Shown here: piece by piece, positions 36,655 to 45,120 of the stretch
Position numbering within the stretch: the stretch's first letter is position 1
Layout: every line of letters starts with the position of its first letter
NCBI RefSeq assembly: GCF_017652985.1
Contig: NZ_JAGGDJ010000007.1
Coordinates: 1 to 64,000 of the forward strand
Source: Paenibacillus artemisiicola
Lineage (GTDB): Bacteria; Bacillota; Bacilli; Paenibacillales; Paenibacillaceae
Reading direction: 5' to 3'
DNA length: 64,000 nucleotides
Translations under genes and position numbers: made by a program
Notes under the pieces: model-generated
The model's database searches: none
What the model saw: only the letters and a program-made list of their open reading frames with translations
What the model was told of the DNA's origin: nothing

Positions 36655-37113
36655 TTAGCCCATCATCAGGCCGATCGCGGCGTTCTCCTCGGGCGTGCCG
36701 AGCCAGTAGCCGTACGAAATCGCCGTTTGGACGAAGTTCCCCACCGCGGCCGGCTCGGGCGGACCCGGCGGCACGGAAGCGGCCGGACGGCCGATTTCTT
36801 TGAAGAATTTCCCCATCTTCATCGTCGAGGCGATCAGCAGCGTCACCGGCTCGCCCGAGGCGTTCCGCCACGCGTGCTTCCGGTTCGGCGCGATATCCAG
36901 CGTATCGCCGGCACGGTAGACCGACCACGCGCCGTCCAGCCAAGCTTCGATTTCCCCGGAAATCACGACGAACGTTTCGCGGTCCTCATGGCTATGCACG
37001 GGCACGAATACGCCGGGAAAGAGTTCCCCTTTCATCAGGCAGTAATCTTGGTTATCGGAAAGCGCGGTCAGATGCTGCAGGCGCGGGCCGAGTACATCCA
37101 ATACTTCAGACAT
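36655..37113 (-). CDS. Cupin-domain protein
   Basis: A 152-residue soluble protein with one cupin barrel. Metal ligands are visible in VPVHSHEDRETFVVISGEIE (His, His, Glu) and in the second motif NRKHAWRN (His). The C-terminal tail, with EIGRPA and a proline-rich turn, occurs in small cupins that act as sugar or quinone-related proteins. AAAGGAGA lies upstream of the start. It is divergent from a LysR gene 173 bases away, which suggests it is the regulator's target. Confidence 0.85.
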   Translation of the reverse strand: MSEVLDVLGPRLQHLTALSDNQDYCLMKGELFPGVFVPVHSHEDRETFVVISGEIEAWLDGAWSVYRAGDTLDIAPNRKHAWRNASGEPVTLLIASTMKMGKFFKEIGRPAASVPPGPPEPAAVGNFVQTAISYGYWLGTPEENAAIGLMMG

Positions 37114-37286
37114 CGAACATTCTCCTTTGTCGCGGATATTTTTGACAAGATTGCCAACCCTTCCAGCTTCTCCGTTCGGATGCGGCTGTGTTAGGATGGA
37201 TGCACTTGATGATAACGCGATCTGGACCGTTACGGAACTTCCGCTCTGTTGGGAGGGTATAACCGTTCATTATAGGAGGACTACGG

Positions 37287-38156
37287 ATGCAGGTGGAATG
37301 GTTTCGAAGCTTTACCGAGGCGGCGAAATGGAAGAGCTTGTCCAAGGCCGCGGACAGGCTTAGCCTGACCCAGCCGGCGATCAGCAAGCAAATCCGGCAG
37401 CTCGAAGCGACCTACGGCATCGAGCTGTTCCGGCGCAGCGCGGCGGGGGTCGATTTGACGGAGGCCGGCCGGCATTTCTTGGAGCGGATCATGCCCGTCG
37501 TGGCCTCGCTGGACACCATCGAAGCGGTCATGCGCCGGTTCAAGGCCGAGCCGGGGTATACGCTGGGCTGCCTGCCGAGCGTCGTGGCGCGGCTCCATTC
37601 CGGACGGCTGCGCGATTACCGCGACGCCGGCCATCCCGTCACGATCAAGGTGCGGCAAACGTCTGCCGCGCTGCGGGACGAGCTTCAGGAGGGCGCGTTC
37701 GACGCCGCCCTGCTGGATGCGGCTTTCGCGGGCGACCGGATGTGGAGCAAGACGCTGTTTACCGAAGGCTATGTTGCCGTGCTGCCGGAAGACCATCCGC
37801 TCCGTGAACGGACGTCGCTGCGGCTGGAGGAGCTGAGGAAAGAGCGATTCGTCTTCGCGAGCCCGCAATGCGAGATCCATGACCGGGTCAAAACGCTGAC
37901 GGAAAGCTACGGGTACAGCCCCGACGTCCAGCTGGAGGTCGACGGGAACAAAGAATTTCTGTTCAACGTCGCCGTCGGCGCCGGCATCACGGTGCTGCCC
38001 GAGATGCTCGCGGCGGAGGCGAAGCAAATGAACCTGCAGGCCGTGCCCCTGGCGGAACCCGGCCTGCGCCGCACCGTCGCGCTCGCCGCGCGGACGGCGG
38101 ACGTCGGCGCGAAGCTGTTCCGGCTGCTGGACGCCGAGCCCGTGCCGTCCGCGTGA
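37287..38156 (+). CDS. LysR-family transcriptional regulator
   Basis: A 289-residue protein. The N-terminal winged helix-turn-helix (about 1-60) has the LysR signature SLSKAADRLSLTQPAISKQI followed by RQLEATYGIELF. The C-terminal part is the co-inducer-binding domain. The start has AGGAGG nine bases upstream. LysR proteins usually regulate the divergent gene, here the cupin, and themselves. The 170-base gap is the natural place for the operator, though no T-N11-A box stands out. A terminator follows at 38185. Confidence 0.92.
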   Translation: MQVEWFRSFTEAAKWKSLSKAADRLSLTQPAISKQIRQLEATYGIELFRRSAAGVDLTEAGRHFLERIMPVVASLDTIEAVMRRFKAEPGYTLGCLPSVVARLHSGRLRDYRDAGHPVTIKVRQTSAALRDELQEGAFDAALLDAAFAGDRMWSKTLFTEGYVAVLPEDHPLRERTSLRLEELRKERFVFASPQCEIHDRVKTLTESYGYSPDVQLEVDGNKEFLFNVAVGAGITVLPEMLAAEAKQMNLQAVPLAEPGLRRTVALAARTADVGAKLFRLLDAEPVPSA

Positions 38157-38184
38157 GCGGGAATCGAACAGGGACCGAAACGAT

Positions 38185-38216
38185 AAGAAGCCTCCTTCTC
38201 ATGAAGGGGGCTTCTT
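38185..38216 (+). terminator. Terminator of LysR gene
   Basis: AGAAGCCTCCTTC and GAAGGGGGCTTCT pair with one G-U type mismatch around TCAT, 30 bases after the stop codon. Confidence 0.85.
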
Positions 38217-38253
38217 GCGTAAGAGTTAGGATGCCGCGTTTGTCGGCATCGTC

Positions 38254-38380
38254 ATGCTTCCGATGCGGGCGAATGCTGCGTGTCCCGACCTCCGTCGCGA
38301 CACGCAAACCAATCGCCTAGGCTTATGCTTCCGATGCGGGCGAATGCCTTTGTCCCGACGCATCGGGACAGGGGCATTCG
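38254..38380 (-). terminator. Duplicated hairpin module; terminator of uronic-acid operon
   Basis: ATGCTTCCGATGCGGGCGAA is present at 38254 and again at 38325 (71-bp period), each followed by TGTCCCGAC and ending in CGCCTAGG. The second copy forms a strong stem (CGAATGCC, GTCCCGA with their complements, 38341-38379). It lies just after the stop codon of the last operon gene at 38382. Confidence 0.75.
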
Positions 38381-38381
38381 C

Positions 38382-38708
38382 CTAGGAATCCATCGTTTTC
38401 ACTTCCGCCGCGCTCGCCAGATTATTTCTCCGCTCCAAAATGATGTTCCGGCAATAAATGAAGACGCTCGGCAGCTGGCCGAGGATGAAGACGGGGTCCC
38501 TGCGGTAGATCGCGTAGATCGACAGGACGATGCTGCCGAGAATGCTGTAGATCCAGAAGGACAGCGGCACGACGGTCCGCTTCGCCTTCTCGCTGGCCAG
38601 CCATTGGGTGATGAAGCGCATCGTGAACATGATCTGCCCGACGAAGCCGAAGACGATCCAGGCCACGCCGCCGGCCGACATGCCGCCTAACAAGGAATGC
38701 CACCACAT
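38382..38708 (-). CDS. LAB_N-domain small membrane protein
   Basis: A 108-residue protein with three predicted membrane spans. GFVGQIMFTMRFITQWLASE, VPLSFWIYSILGS and DPVFILGQLPSVFIYCRNI match the domain found at the N-terminus of some lipid-A-disaccharide synthases (LAB_N), here as a stand-alone protein. A Gram-positive cell has no lipid A, so it more likely serves as partner or flippase-like subunit for the polyprenyl-phosphate glycosyltransferase encoded one base upstream. It is the last gene of a four-gene operon. Confidence 0.88.
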   Translation of the reverse strand: MWWHSLLGGMSAGGVAWIVFGFVGQIMFTMRFITQWLASEKAKRTVVPLSFWIYSILGSIVLSIYAIYRRDPVFILGQLPSVFIYCRNIILERRNNLASAAEVKTMDS

Positions 38709-38709
38709 G

Positions 38710-39417
38710 CTACTGTCCCCGAATCTGGTAGCGGATGACCCGTTTGCGCAGCCAGCCGATGACGATGGCGTCCATCAGCCCGACGAACGCCCGGTTGAGC
38801 ACGCCGTACTTGGATACGCCGTGCTGCCGCTCCTGGTGGGACACCGCGATCTCGATGACCTGGAAGCCGTTGATCTTCGCCAGCGTCGGCAGGAACCGGT
38901 GCATCCCTTCGTACAAATAATAGCTCTCGGCCACCTCGCGCTTCATGAGCTTCATCGGGCAGCCCGTGTCGTAGATGGTATCGCCGGTCAGCCAGTTGCG
39001 GACCCCGTTGCCGATCCGCGACGAGACCTTCTTCACGAGCGTATCCTTCCGCCGGACGCGCTTGCCGTTCACGAAATCCATCTTCGGGATGTACGGCATC
39101 AGCTTGAAAATATCCCGCGGGTCCGTCTGCAAATCCGCGTCGATGAGCGCGATCAGCTCGCCGGAGGCGCCCTTCATCCCGGCATAGATCGCGGCCGTCT
39201 GCCCGCAATTCTTGACGAAATGGATGACCTTCACCGCCGGATCCCGCTCCGCGAGCTCGTTCAGAATGCTCGCGCTCCGATCCTTGCTGCCGTCGTTGAC
39301 GAGCACGATCTCGTAGCTCTCTATTTTGTGCCGGACCGCGTTCGTGATCGCCTCGTGCAGCAGCAAAATATTTTCTTCTTCATTATAGATCGGCGCGACG
39401 ATCGAGAGCTTGACCAT
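38710..39417 (-). CDS. Polyprenyl-phosphate glycosyltransferase (GT2, DPM1-like)
   Basis: A 235-residue GT2 enzyme. [14 protein letters not shown] begins the nucleotide-sugar fold, and ALIDADLQTDP is the metal-binding DxD-type motif of dolichol-phosphate-mannose and ArnC-like enzymes. It lacks the C-terminal membrane spans of ArnC; the partner LAB_N protein may supply the membrane part. It likely transfers a uronic acid from a UDP-sugar to undecaprenyl phosphate. GGGGG lies 9 bases before the start. The 3' end of the upstream epimerase gene overlaps its start by 35 bases. Confidence 0.9.
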   Translation of the reverse strand: MVKLSIVAPIYNEEENILLLHEAITNAVRHKIESYEIVLVNDGSKDRSASILNELAERDPAVKVIHFVKNCGQTAAIYAGMKGASGELIALIDADLQTDPRDIFKLMPYIPKMDFVNGKRVRRKDTLVKKVSSRIGNGVRNWLTGDTIYDTGCPMKLMKREVAESYYLYEGMHRFLPTLAKINGFQVIEIAVSHQERQHGVSKYGVLNRAFVGLMDAIVIGWLRKRVIRYQIRGQ

Positions 39418-40444
39418 AATTATTCCCCCTATACCATGTGACGAACCTGCGCAACCCTTCGTGAAACTCGGTCCGCGGCGCGTAGCCGAACAGCCGGCCC
39501 GCCTTGGACACGTCCGCGTACGTCTGCTTGACGTCGCCCGGCTGATTCGGCAGCCAGCGGATGCGGGCCTTCTTGCCGAGCGCCCGTTCCACGCCCCGGA
39601 CCAGCTCGAGCAGCGAGACCGTCCGGTTCGTGCCCAAATTCACGATTTCGTAGACGGCGTCCCGCGCTTCGACGTATCGCAGGCTGCCCATGATCCCGTC
39701 GACGATGTCCCCGATGTACGTGTAGTCGCGTCTGGACGACCCGTCGCCGTAGACCGTCAGCGGTTCGCCGCGGTCGAGCATGGCCACGAATTTATGAATC
39801 GCCAGATCCGGACGCTGCCGCTCGCCGTACACGGTGAAGAACCGGAGCATAACCGCATCGATGCCATGCAAATAATAGTACGTATGGCCGAGCACCTCGC
39901 AGGCTTTCTTCGTCGCCGCGTACGGCGAGATGCTCCGGTCGACGGCGTCGTCCTCCCCGAACGGCGTCTTCTCGTTGTTGCCGTAGACCGAGGAGGACGA
40001 GGCGCACAGCCATTTGCGCACGCCGTGCCGGCGCATCGCCTCCAGCAGCTGGAGCGTGCCGCGGACGTTCACGTCCTCGTACAGCAGCGGGTCCGCGATG
40101 GACGGCCGCACGCCGGCCATGGCCGCGAGGTGGATGACCGCGTCGATCCGCTCGCCCGCGAACGCGGCGTCCAACTCGTCCGCATGGCGAATATCCGCGA
40201 CGACGAGCTTGTAGCTGTCCCCGGCGACAGCCCGCTGCAGACGAAGCAGATCGGTTTCTTTGTGAATAAATTGAAAATCCGATTCCATTCCGATACTATT
40301 CAGGATATTCTTAATCTTGGTTTTGTAATCGTACGCTTCGTTGAAATTGTCGACGCAGACGACGCGATGGCCCGCCTTCAGCAGCCGTTCGCACAAATGG
40401 GAGCCGATGAAACCCGCTCCGCCGGTTACGCAATAGGTACTCAT
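39383..40444 (-). CDS. UDP-sugar epimerase, probable UDP-glucuronate 4-epimerase
   Basis: A 353-residue extended SDR enzyme. The NAD-binding motif is [13 protein letters not shown], followed by [16 protein letters not shown], which is typical of UDP-glucuronate 4-epimerases, then SSSSVYG and the catalytic YAATK. It would convert UDP-glucuronate to UDP-galacturonate. The start ATG overlaps the stop of the upstream dehydrogenase gene (ATGA), a sign of translational coupling. That the upstream gene makes its substrate supports the assignment. An alternative is UDP-glucose 4-epimerase, less fitting in this context. Confidence 0.87.
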   Translation of the reverse strand: MSTYCVTGGAGFIGSHLCERLLKAGHRVVCVDNFNEAYDYKTKIKNILNSIGMESDFQFIHKETDLLRLQRAVAGDSYKLVVADIRHADELDAAFAGERIDAVIHLAAMAGVRPSIADPLLYEDVNVRGTLQLLEAMRRHGVRKWLCASSSSVYGNNEKTPFGEDDAVDRSISPYAATKKACEVLGHTYYYLHGIDAVMLRFFTVYGERQRPDLAIHKFVAMLDRGEPLTVYGDGSSRRDYTYIGDIVDGIMGSLRYVEARDAVYEIVNLGTNRTVSLLELVRGVERALGKKARIRWLPNQPGDVKQTYADVSKAGRLFGYAPRTEFHEGLRRFVTWYRGNNYGQALDRRADL

Positions 40445-41805
40445 TGCGCCTCCTCCAGGGTGTACGCCGGTTCGTTCGAACCGACCGGATAGTAACGGAA
40501 CAGCCGCCGGATCCGCGGATCGTCCGCGAACTGGTTGCGCAGGTCGAAGAAATGGCCGCCGCGCATGCTTCTGGCGATCCGATCCCAGCCGAGGTCGCGG
40601 AATTGCGGCCATTCCGTCATCAGGACGAGGGCGTCCGCGTGCTGCGCGCATTCCGCCTCGCTCTCGCAGTAGGCGACGATGCCGTCCCATTCGGTCCACT
40701 GCCGCTTCGCCTGCTTCATGCCCTGCGGGCAATACGCCTTCACGGCCGCGCCCCGGCTTAACAAGCCGTTAATGATATCATAGCTGGGCGCGTACCGGAT
40801 ATCATCGGTCTCGGGTTTGAAAGACAAGCCCAGCACGGCGACGGTTTTGCCCTTGAGCGAGCCGCCGAACGCGAGCGCCTCGGCGATTTTGTCCGCCATT
40901 CGGCGCTTCTGCTTCTCGTTGGCCGCCGCGGCCGCGCTCACGACGAACAGCTCTTCGCCGTTCCGGCGGCCGACGTCGAGCAGCGCCTGCGTGTCCTTGG
41001 GGAAGCAGCTGCCGCCGTAACCGGGACCTGCCTGCAGGAAGTGCGGGGAGATCCGTTCGTCGAGGCCCATGCCCGCGGCGATGTCCCCGATGTTCGCGCC
41101 GACCTTCTCGGCCAGCAGCGCCAGCTCGTTCACGAACGAGATTTTGACGGCGAGGAACGAATTGGACGCGTACTTGACCATTTCGGCCGTCTCCCAGTTC
41201 GTGAACAGGAACGGCACCTCCTGCCGCAGATGGGCGGCGTAGACGGTCTGCAGCATCCGCTTCGCGTCCTCGCTCTCGGTGCCGACGACGACCCGCGACG
41301 GAGCGAGAGAGTCGCTTACCGCCTTGCCCTGGCGAAGAAATTCCGGATTCGACGCGACGTCGATGCGGTACGGGGCGTTCCGGGCCTTCAGCGCGCCGTC
41401 GAGATAGCGCGCGATCGAACGCGCCGTGCCGACGGGCATCGTCGACTTGCAGACGACCGTCTTCGGGCCGTTCGCGTAACGGCCGATCGCTTGCACGACA
41501 TCCTGAACGTGGTCAAGATTGGCGCTGCCGTCCTCCTTGGCCGGCGTGCCGACCGCGATGAAGAGCACGTCGCTCCCGCGGATGACGTCCTTGGCGCTCG
41601 CCGTGAACGACAGCGTGCCCGCGCGAAGGCCGGCGGCGAGCAATTCGTCGAGCCCCGGCTCGTAGATCGGCGATTGCCCCCGCGACAACCGGCCGATCTT
41701 GCCGGCATCGACGTCCATGCACGTCACCGGGAAGCCGTGCCCGGCGAGCACGGCGCCGTGTACGAGCCCGACGTAGCCCGTGCCCATGACTCCAATCTTG
41801 ACCAT
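40441..41805 (-). CDS. UDP-glucose 6-dehydrogenase
   Basis: A 454-residue enzyme that oxidises UDP-glucose to UDP-glucuronate with two NAD. The N-terminal Rossmann motif is IGVMGTGYVGLVHG; the active-site Cys is in GPGYGGSCFPKDTQALL (about 260) and the substrate-binding ASNPEFLRQG is present; the C-terminal domain has VAVLGLSFKPETDDIRYAPS. The start at 41805 has GAGGTGG six bases upstream, while an in-frame ATG 24 bases earlier does not. It is the first gene of the uronic acid operon. The name ugd/tuaD is used for such enzymes; which one is not decided here. Confidence 0.93.
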   Translation of the reverse strand: MVKIGVMGTGYVGLVHGAVLAGHGFPVTCMDVDAGKIGRLSRGQSPIYEPGLDELLAAGLRAGTLSFTASAKDVIRGSDVLFIAVGTPAKEDGSANLDHVQDVVQAIGRYANGPKTVVCKSTMPVGTARSIARYLDGALKARNAPYRIDVASNPEFLRQGKAVSDSLAPSRVVVGTESEDAKRMLQTVYAAHLRQEVPFLFTNWETAEMVKYASNSFLAVKISFVNELALLAEKVGANIGDIAAGMGLDERISPHFLQAGPGYGGSCFPKDTQALLDVGRRNGEELFVVSAAAAANEKQKRRMADKIAEALAFGGSLKGKTVAVLGLSFKPETDDIRYAPSYDIINGLLSRGAAVKAYCPQGMKQAKRQWTEWDGIVAYCESEAECAQHADALVLMTEWPQFRDLGWDRIARSMRGGHFFDLRNQFADDPRIRRLFRYYPVGSNEPAYTLEEAQ

Positions 41806-42025
41806 CGGATCCACCTCATATCCTGCCAATATACGAATCTTAAAAATAATTAGTTTACCAACTTAACTTTTATAATAATGACCCATGTCGTAGATTTCAA
41901 GTCCAACATTTCCCTTCCGGCAGCCTCTCGCGGGCCGGCGAAGCCGCCTCCCGCGGGCTTCGTCATCGTCCCGCGGGAAGCCGCCCGGCACGCACAAAAC
42001 CGATTTCGATAGGAGCATGCACGCC

Positions 42026-42481
42026 ATGAACGACAACCGACAAGACATCATACAGCGGCTGCGGGACGCCTTCATCCTGTTCGCCAAAGCCGAGTGGCGG
42101 GAGAAGCCGGTCAACGGCCTGACGCGCAGCGACATCCGCATCCTCTTCTGCATCATGGAGTACGAGAACAACGGCAATCCCAAGCCGCGCATCTCCGATC
42201 TCAGCAAACGGCTGCTCGTGACGACGCCGACGGTCACGCAGCTCATCAAGAAGCTGATCGAGGAGAATCTGATCGAGCGCACCGTCGATCCGGACGACCG
42301 GCGTTCCGTCGGCATCGGGCTGACGGGCAAAGGCAAGGAGGTCGCCAAATCGGCCGAGCTGTACATCCGGGACTCGCTCGGCGGCCTGATCGACGATCTG
42401 GGCCAGGACGAAAGCCGGCAGCTGGCGGAGCTGCTTACGAAAGCTTATCATTATTTTAATAATCGAGAAGGAGAAAAATGA
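42026..42481 (+). CDS. MarR-family regulator
   Basis: A 151-residue protein with a winged helix-turn-helix: LTRSDIRILFCIMEYENNG, ISDLSKRLLVTTPTVTQLIK and the wing ERTVDPDDRRSVGIGLTGKG. The start at 42026 has AGGAG 10 bases upstream. The stop codon overlaps an ATG (ATGA) with its own AAGGAG, as in MarR-transporter operons, but that frame ends after five codons. The regulated gene therefore seems to be missing. Confidence 0.9.
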   Translation: MNDNRQDIIQRLRDAFILFAKAEWREKPVNGLTRSDIRILFCIMEYENNGNPKPRISDLSKRLLVTTPTVTQLIKKLIEENLIERTVDPDDRRSVGIGLTGKGKEVAKSAELYIRDSLGGLIDDLGQDESRQLAELLTKAYHYFNNREGEK

Positions 42482-42575
42482 CAACAACCGTATAAGCTCC
42501 CGGCTTGGCCCGAAGGCTAGTACCACTATACTACGAAAGCTCCTCTGCGAACGAATGCATAGATTTTACAGAAGC

Positions 42576-42592
42576 CATAGACCATGTCTATG
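42576..42592. promoter_or_regulatory. 17-bp palindrome, possible regulator site
   Basis: CATAGACCATGTCTATG is a perfect inverted repeat of seven bases around CAT. A TATACT box lies upstream near 42529. It is placed between two converging genes, where a promoter is unexpected, so it may remain from a deleted gene controlled by the MarR protein. Confidence 0.35.
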
Positions 42593-42613
42593 ATGGAACC
42601 TATCGCTAACCTA

Positions 42614-42645
42614 AAGAGACGCTCGGGCTCGCCCCGGCGTCTCTT
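42614..42645 (-). terminator. Terminator of HupE-like operon
   Basis: AAGAGACGC and its complement pair around a 14-base loop with an inner GGGC/GCCC stem, 28 bases after the stop codon at 42673. It can also work on the plus strand. Confidence 0.8.
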
Positions 42646-42672
42646 CGTTCGTATCGGCAAAAGCATGCGTGC

Positions 42673-43857
42673 TTATAGGACGACGATGCGGTCGATTAAC
42701 CAATAGGCGCCTAGGATCAGGGCGATCGCGGAGCCCGCCGTCACGGCCCGCCTCGAGAATTTCCAGCGATGCAGCAGGACGAGCGGGAACAGCACCAGCG
42801 CGACCAAGCCGATTTGAATCGTTTCGATCCCGAGATTGAAACTGATTAGGTCTATCGCCAGCTCGCCTTTCGGAATCTCCATTTCTTTCAAAATGTCGGC
42901 AAAGCCCATCCCGTGAATGAGTCCGAACAAGAAGGTTAAGACCCACCGGTAGCTGACCTTTTTCCGCACGATATTTTCAACCGCCACGTAGCAAATGCTG
43001 AGCGCGATCGCGGGCTCTACGAACCATGCGGGCACGTTGATGAGGCCGAGCACCGTCAACGTCAGCGTGATGCTGTGCGCGATCGTGAAGGCCGTGATCA
43101 TTTTCGCGTACTGCTTGAACGTCTGCCTGGCGATCAGCAGCGAGAACAGGAATAAGAGATGATCGTACCCGCCTAATATGTGACCCATGCCCAAGGTAAA
43201 GAACGAAAACCAGCCGGAAGCATGCGCCGCTCCGTCCGGGCTTTCCGTACCGCCGGATGCCGAGCTATTGCCATCCGCCTGCGAGCGCGGATCTTGCCGG
43301 AGCGCCGCATAATCGCTTTCCGAGAGCTTCATCGACCATACGCGGTACTTGCCGGACAAGGCGGACGTGCTTTCGCGTTTGCCGTAATTGATCTTGACCA
43401 GATTCACGTAATTGGCCGTCACTTTATCGCTTAAGTAGAGATGATCCGTTAACGCGATCGACCGGGAAGCCGATACGGGCGGGAACTCGATCGTCAGGAA
43501 CAGCTTCGTCGCATCGCCTTCGCGTTTCAACGCATAGCTTTCGATCTGGGACCACTCCTGCGGCACGTTGTCGATCGTCAATTGAATATCCTGCTGCAGG
43601 AGCGCCAAAAACGAATCCTTCACCCCGTCGAACTCTTCCGGCTCCAGCGTTCCGTTCTGGTTCGCGTCGCCCGCCGTCAGCTCGATGACCGAAAGCTCGT
43701 CCAGCGCGTACGTCATCTCGACGTTCGCTTTCGTCAGCGTTAACGTCGTATAGCCGGCGCTGTAGGCATGCGCGTCCGCATGTCCGAGAGGAAGCAGCAG
43801 GAAGGCTAGCATAGACAGCACGATGGAAATTCGCGTTGCGGTTCGGATACGAAACAT
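42673..43857 (-). CDS. HupE/UreJ-like membrane protein with EF-hand-like loop (1)
   Basis: A 394-residue protein. A signal peptide (about 1-30, ending DAHA) leads to an extracytoplasmic domain (about 30-205) that contains the calcium-loop pattern GDANQNGTLEPEEFDG. Then come six or seven membrane spans (about 215-390) with HILGGYDHLLFLFSLLIAR, FTIAHSITLTLTVLGL and FGLIHGMGFADIL, His-rich motifs of the HupE/UreJ family, which is linked to nickel and cobalt handling. AAGGAGA precedes the start. It follows a related gene by 11 bases. It is about 70 percent alike by eye to the protein at 54112-55344. Confidence 0.88.
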   Translation of the reverse strand: MFRIRTATRISIVLSMLAFLLLPLGHADAHAYSAGYTTLTLTKANVEMTYALDELSVIELTAGDANQNGTLEPEEFDGVKDSFLALLQQDIQLTIDNVPQEWSQIESYALKREGDATKLFLTIEFPPVSASRSIALTDHLYLSDKVTANYVNLVKINYGKRESTSALSGKYRVWSMKLSESDYAALRQDPRSQADGNSSASGGTESPDGAAHASGWFSFFTLGMGHILGGYDHLLFLFSLLIARQTFKQYAKMITAFTIAHSITLTLTVLGLINVPAWFVEPAIALSICYVAVENIVRKKVSYRWVLTFLFGLIHGMGFADILKEMEIPKGELAIDLISFNLGIETIQIGLVALVLFPLVLLHRWKFSRRAVTAGSAIALILGAYWLIDRIVVL

Positions 43858-43868
43858 GATGGATCTCC

Positions 43869-44963
43869 TTAGTAGACGAATAGTTTGACAACCAACCAAA
43901 CGATGGCGAACGGCAAGATAACCTTTGACATCCGGGGAACGAAGCTCTTCGCCTTCCATGCGTATTGAAGCAACAGGTAGAGGAGCGCGGCAATGACGGC
44001 TAACGCGACGCCGATTCCCGCCATATAGGCCAGCACGGGCACGATGTTCGTTCCTCCGTCCGCCTTCAACCCCGCCAGACCTTCCGCGTAACCCGCGCCG
44101 TAGAACAGGCCGAACCCTCCCGCCAGCCATGGATAGAGCGTTTTTTGCTTGCCGCGCAGGGTATACAGCGCGACGATAACGACGCTGAACGCGAGCATGA
44201 ACGGAAGGAAAGCGCCGGACAAGTCCAGCGGCCGCAAGCCGGCCAAGACGAACGTCAGGGTATACGCGCCCCAAAATACGGCTAGCGCGATCGCTAGCTG
44301 CTTGAAGGATCGGCGGCCGATGATCAATAACGCGATGAATAGAATCGCTTCAAACAAGCTCAACGCTTGCTTAAGCCCAAGCAAGGAAAAGTGCTCCAGC
44401 GTATAGGGCGCGCTCATGTCTCCGATTCGCATCTCGTGCGACTCGGCGACGAACACGGCATTGGCTTTCAACTCTCCGAGCGCCGCGTTGACATAGTTGA
44501 CATGATAGGGATCGCGCTGGAAGACCATATCGTAATCCATTTCGAATTTATGCGGCGTATTCGCGACCGGGAACTCCAGCACCGCTTCCGCAAAGGGCTG
44601 GTTCTGATCCTTGATCTCCACTTGGCTCAGCCGCGTTAATTTTCCCTTGAGCGGTAAATCATCGGCGTATAGCTGCAGATTGGCCAATAAGTACTTCTCC
44701 ACGGGAGCCTGCAGCTCGTTCACGAACCGGGCGTACGCTTCCGGCGTCAGGTCCCCTACATCCGGCTCCTCCGGAGTCGCCTCTACCCGGATGTCGTACA
44801 TATCCATTTGCAAGATCACTTGAATGGCATGCCCTTTCATCGAAATATCCGTGAACGCGATGCTTACGTTATCATGCGCGGATGTAACCCTGGGAAACAA
44901 GCCCAATAAAAACAATAGAAAAAGAGCTGTCAATCCGATAAGCCTGCCTCGTCTGCTTCGCAT
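43869..44963 (-). CDS. HupE/UreJ-like membrane protein (2), divergent type
   Basis: A 364-residue protein with a signal peptide ending around VTSAHD, an extracytoplasmic domain (about 30-200) and six or seven membrane spans. The sequence keeps the general plan of the neighbouring HupE-like protein, but the His motifs are mostly replaced (for example GLFYGAGYAEGLAGL in place of the GLIHGMGFAD motif), so metal binding may differ. AGGAGG lies six bases before the ATG at 44963. It is the first gene of a two-gene operon with the protein at 42673. It is separated from the SLH gene upstream by a terminator. Confidence 0.8.
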   Translation of the reverse strand: MRSRRGRLIGLTALFLLFLLGLFPRVTSAHDNVSIAFTDISMKGHAIQVILQMDMYDIRVEATPEEPDVGDLTPEAYARFVNELQAPVEKYLLANLQLYADDLPLKGKLTRLSQVEIKDQNQPFAEAVLEFPVANTPHKFEMDYDMVFQRDPYHVNYVNAALGELKANAVFVAESHEMRIGDMSAPYTLEHFSLLGLKQALSLFEAILFIALLIIGRRSFKQLAIALAVFWGAYTLTFVLAGLRPLDLSGAFLPFMLAFSVVIVALYTLRGKQKTLYPWLAGGFGLFYGAGYAEGLAGLKADGGTNIVPVLAYMAGIGVALAVIAALLYLLLQYAWKAKSFVPRMSKVILPFAIVWLVVKLFVY

Positions 44964-45046
44964 GTCCGCCTCCTGATGAACTGAAATCGACTTCGGCATC
45001 TCCCTGCGCAGGTTCCGGCAAGGAGCTCGCGGCGAATCATTCAAAA

Positions 45047-45078
45047 AAGGAACAAGTCGACGCTATGACTTGTTCCTT
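45047..45078 (-). terminator. Terminator after SLH-cohesin gene
   Basis: AAGGAACAAGTC and its exact complement form a 12-bp stem with an 8-base loop. A close relative of this hairpin is found at 50829-50867. Confidence 0.9.
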
Positions 45079-45120
45079 CTCGATCGTCTAGATGGAACTT
45101 GCCCGTCCTCTATTCGCCTC

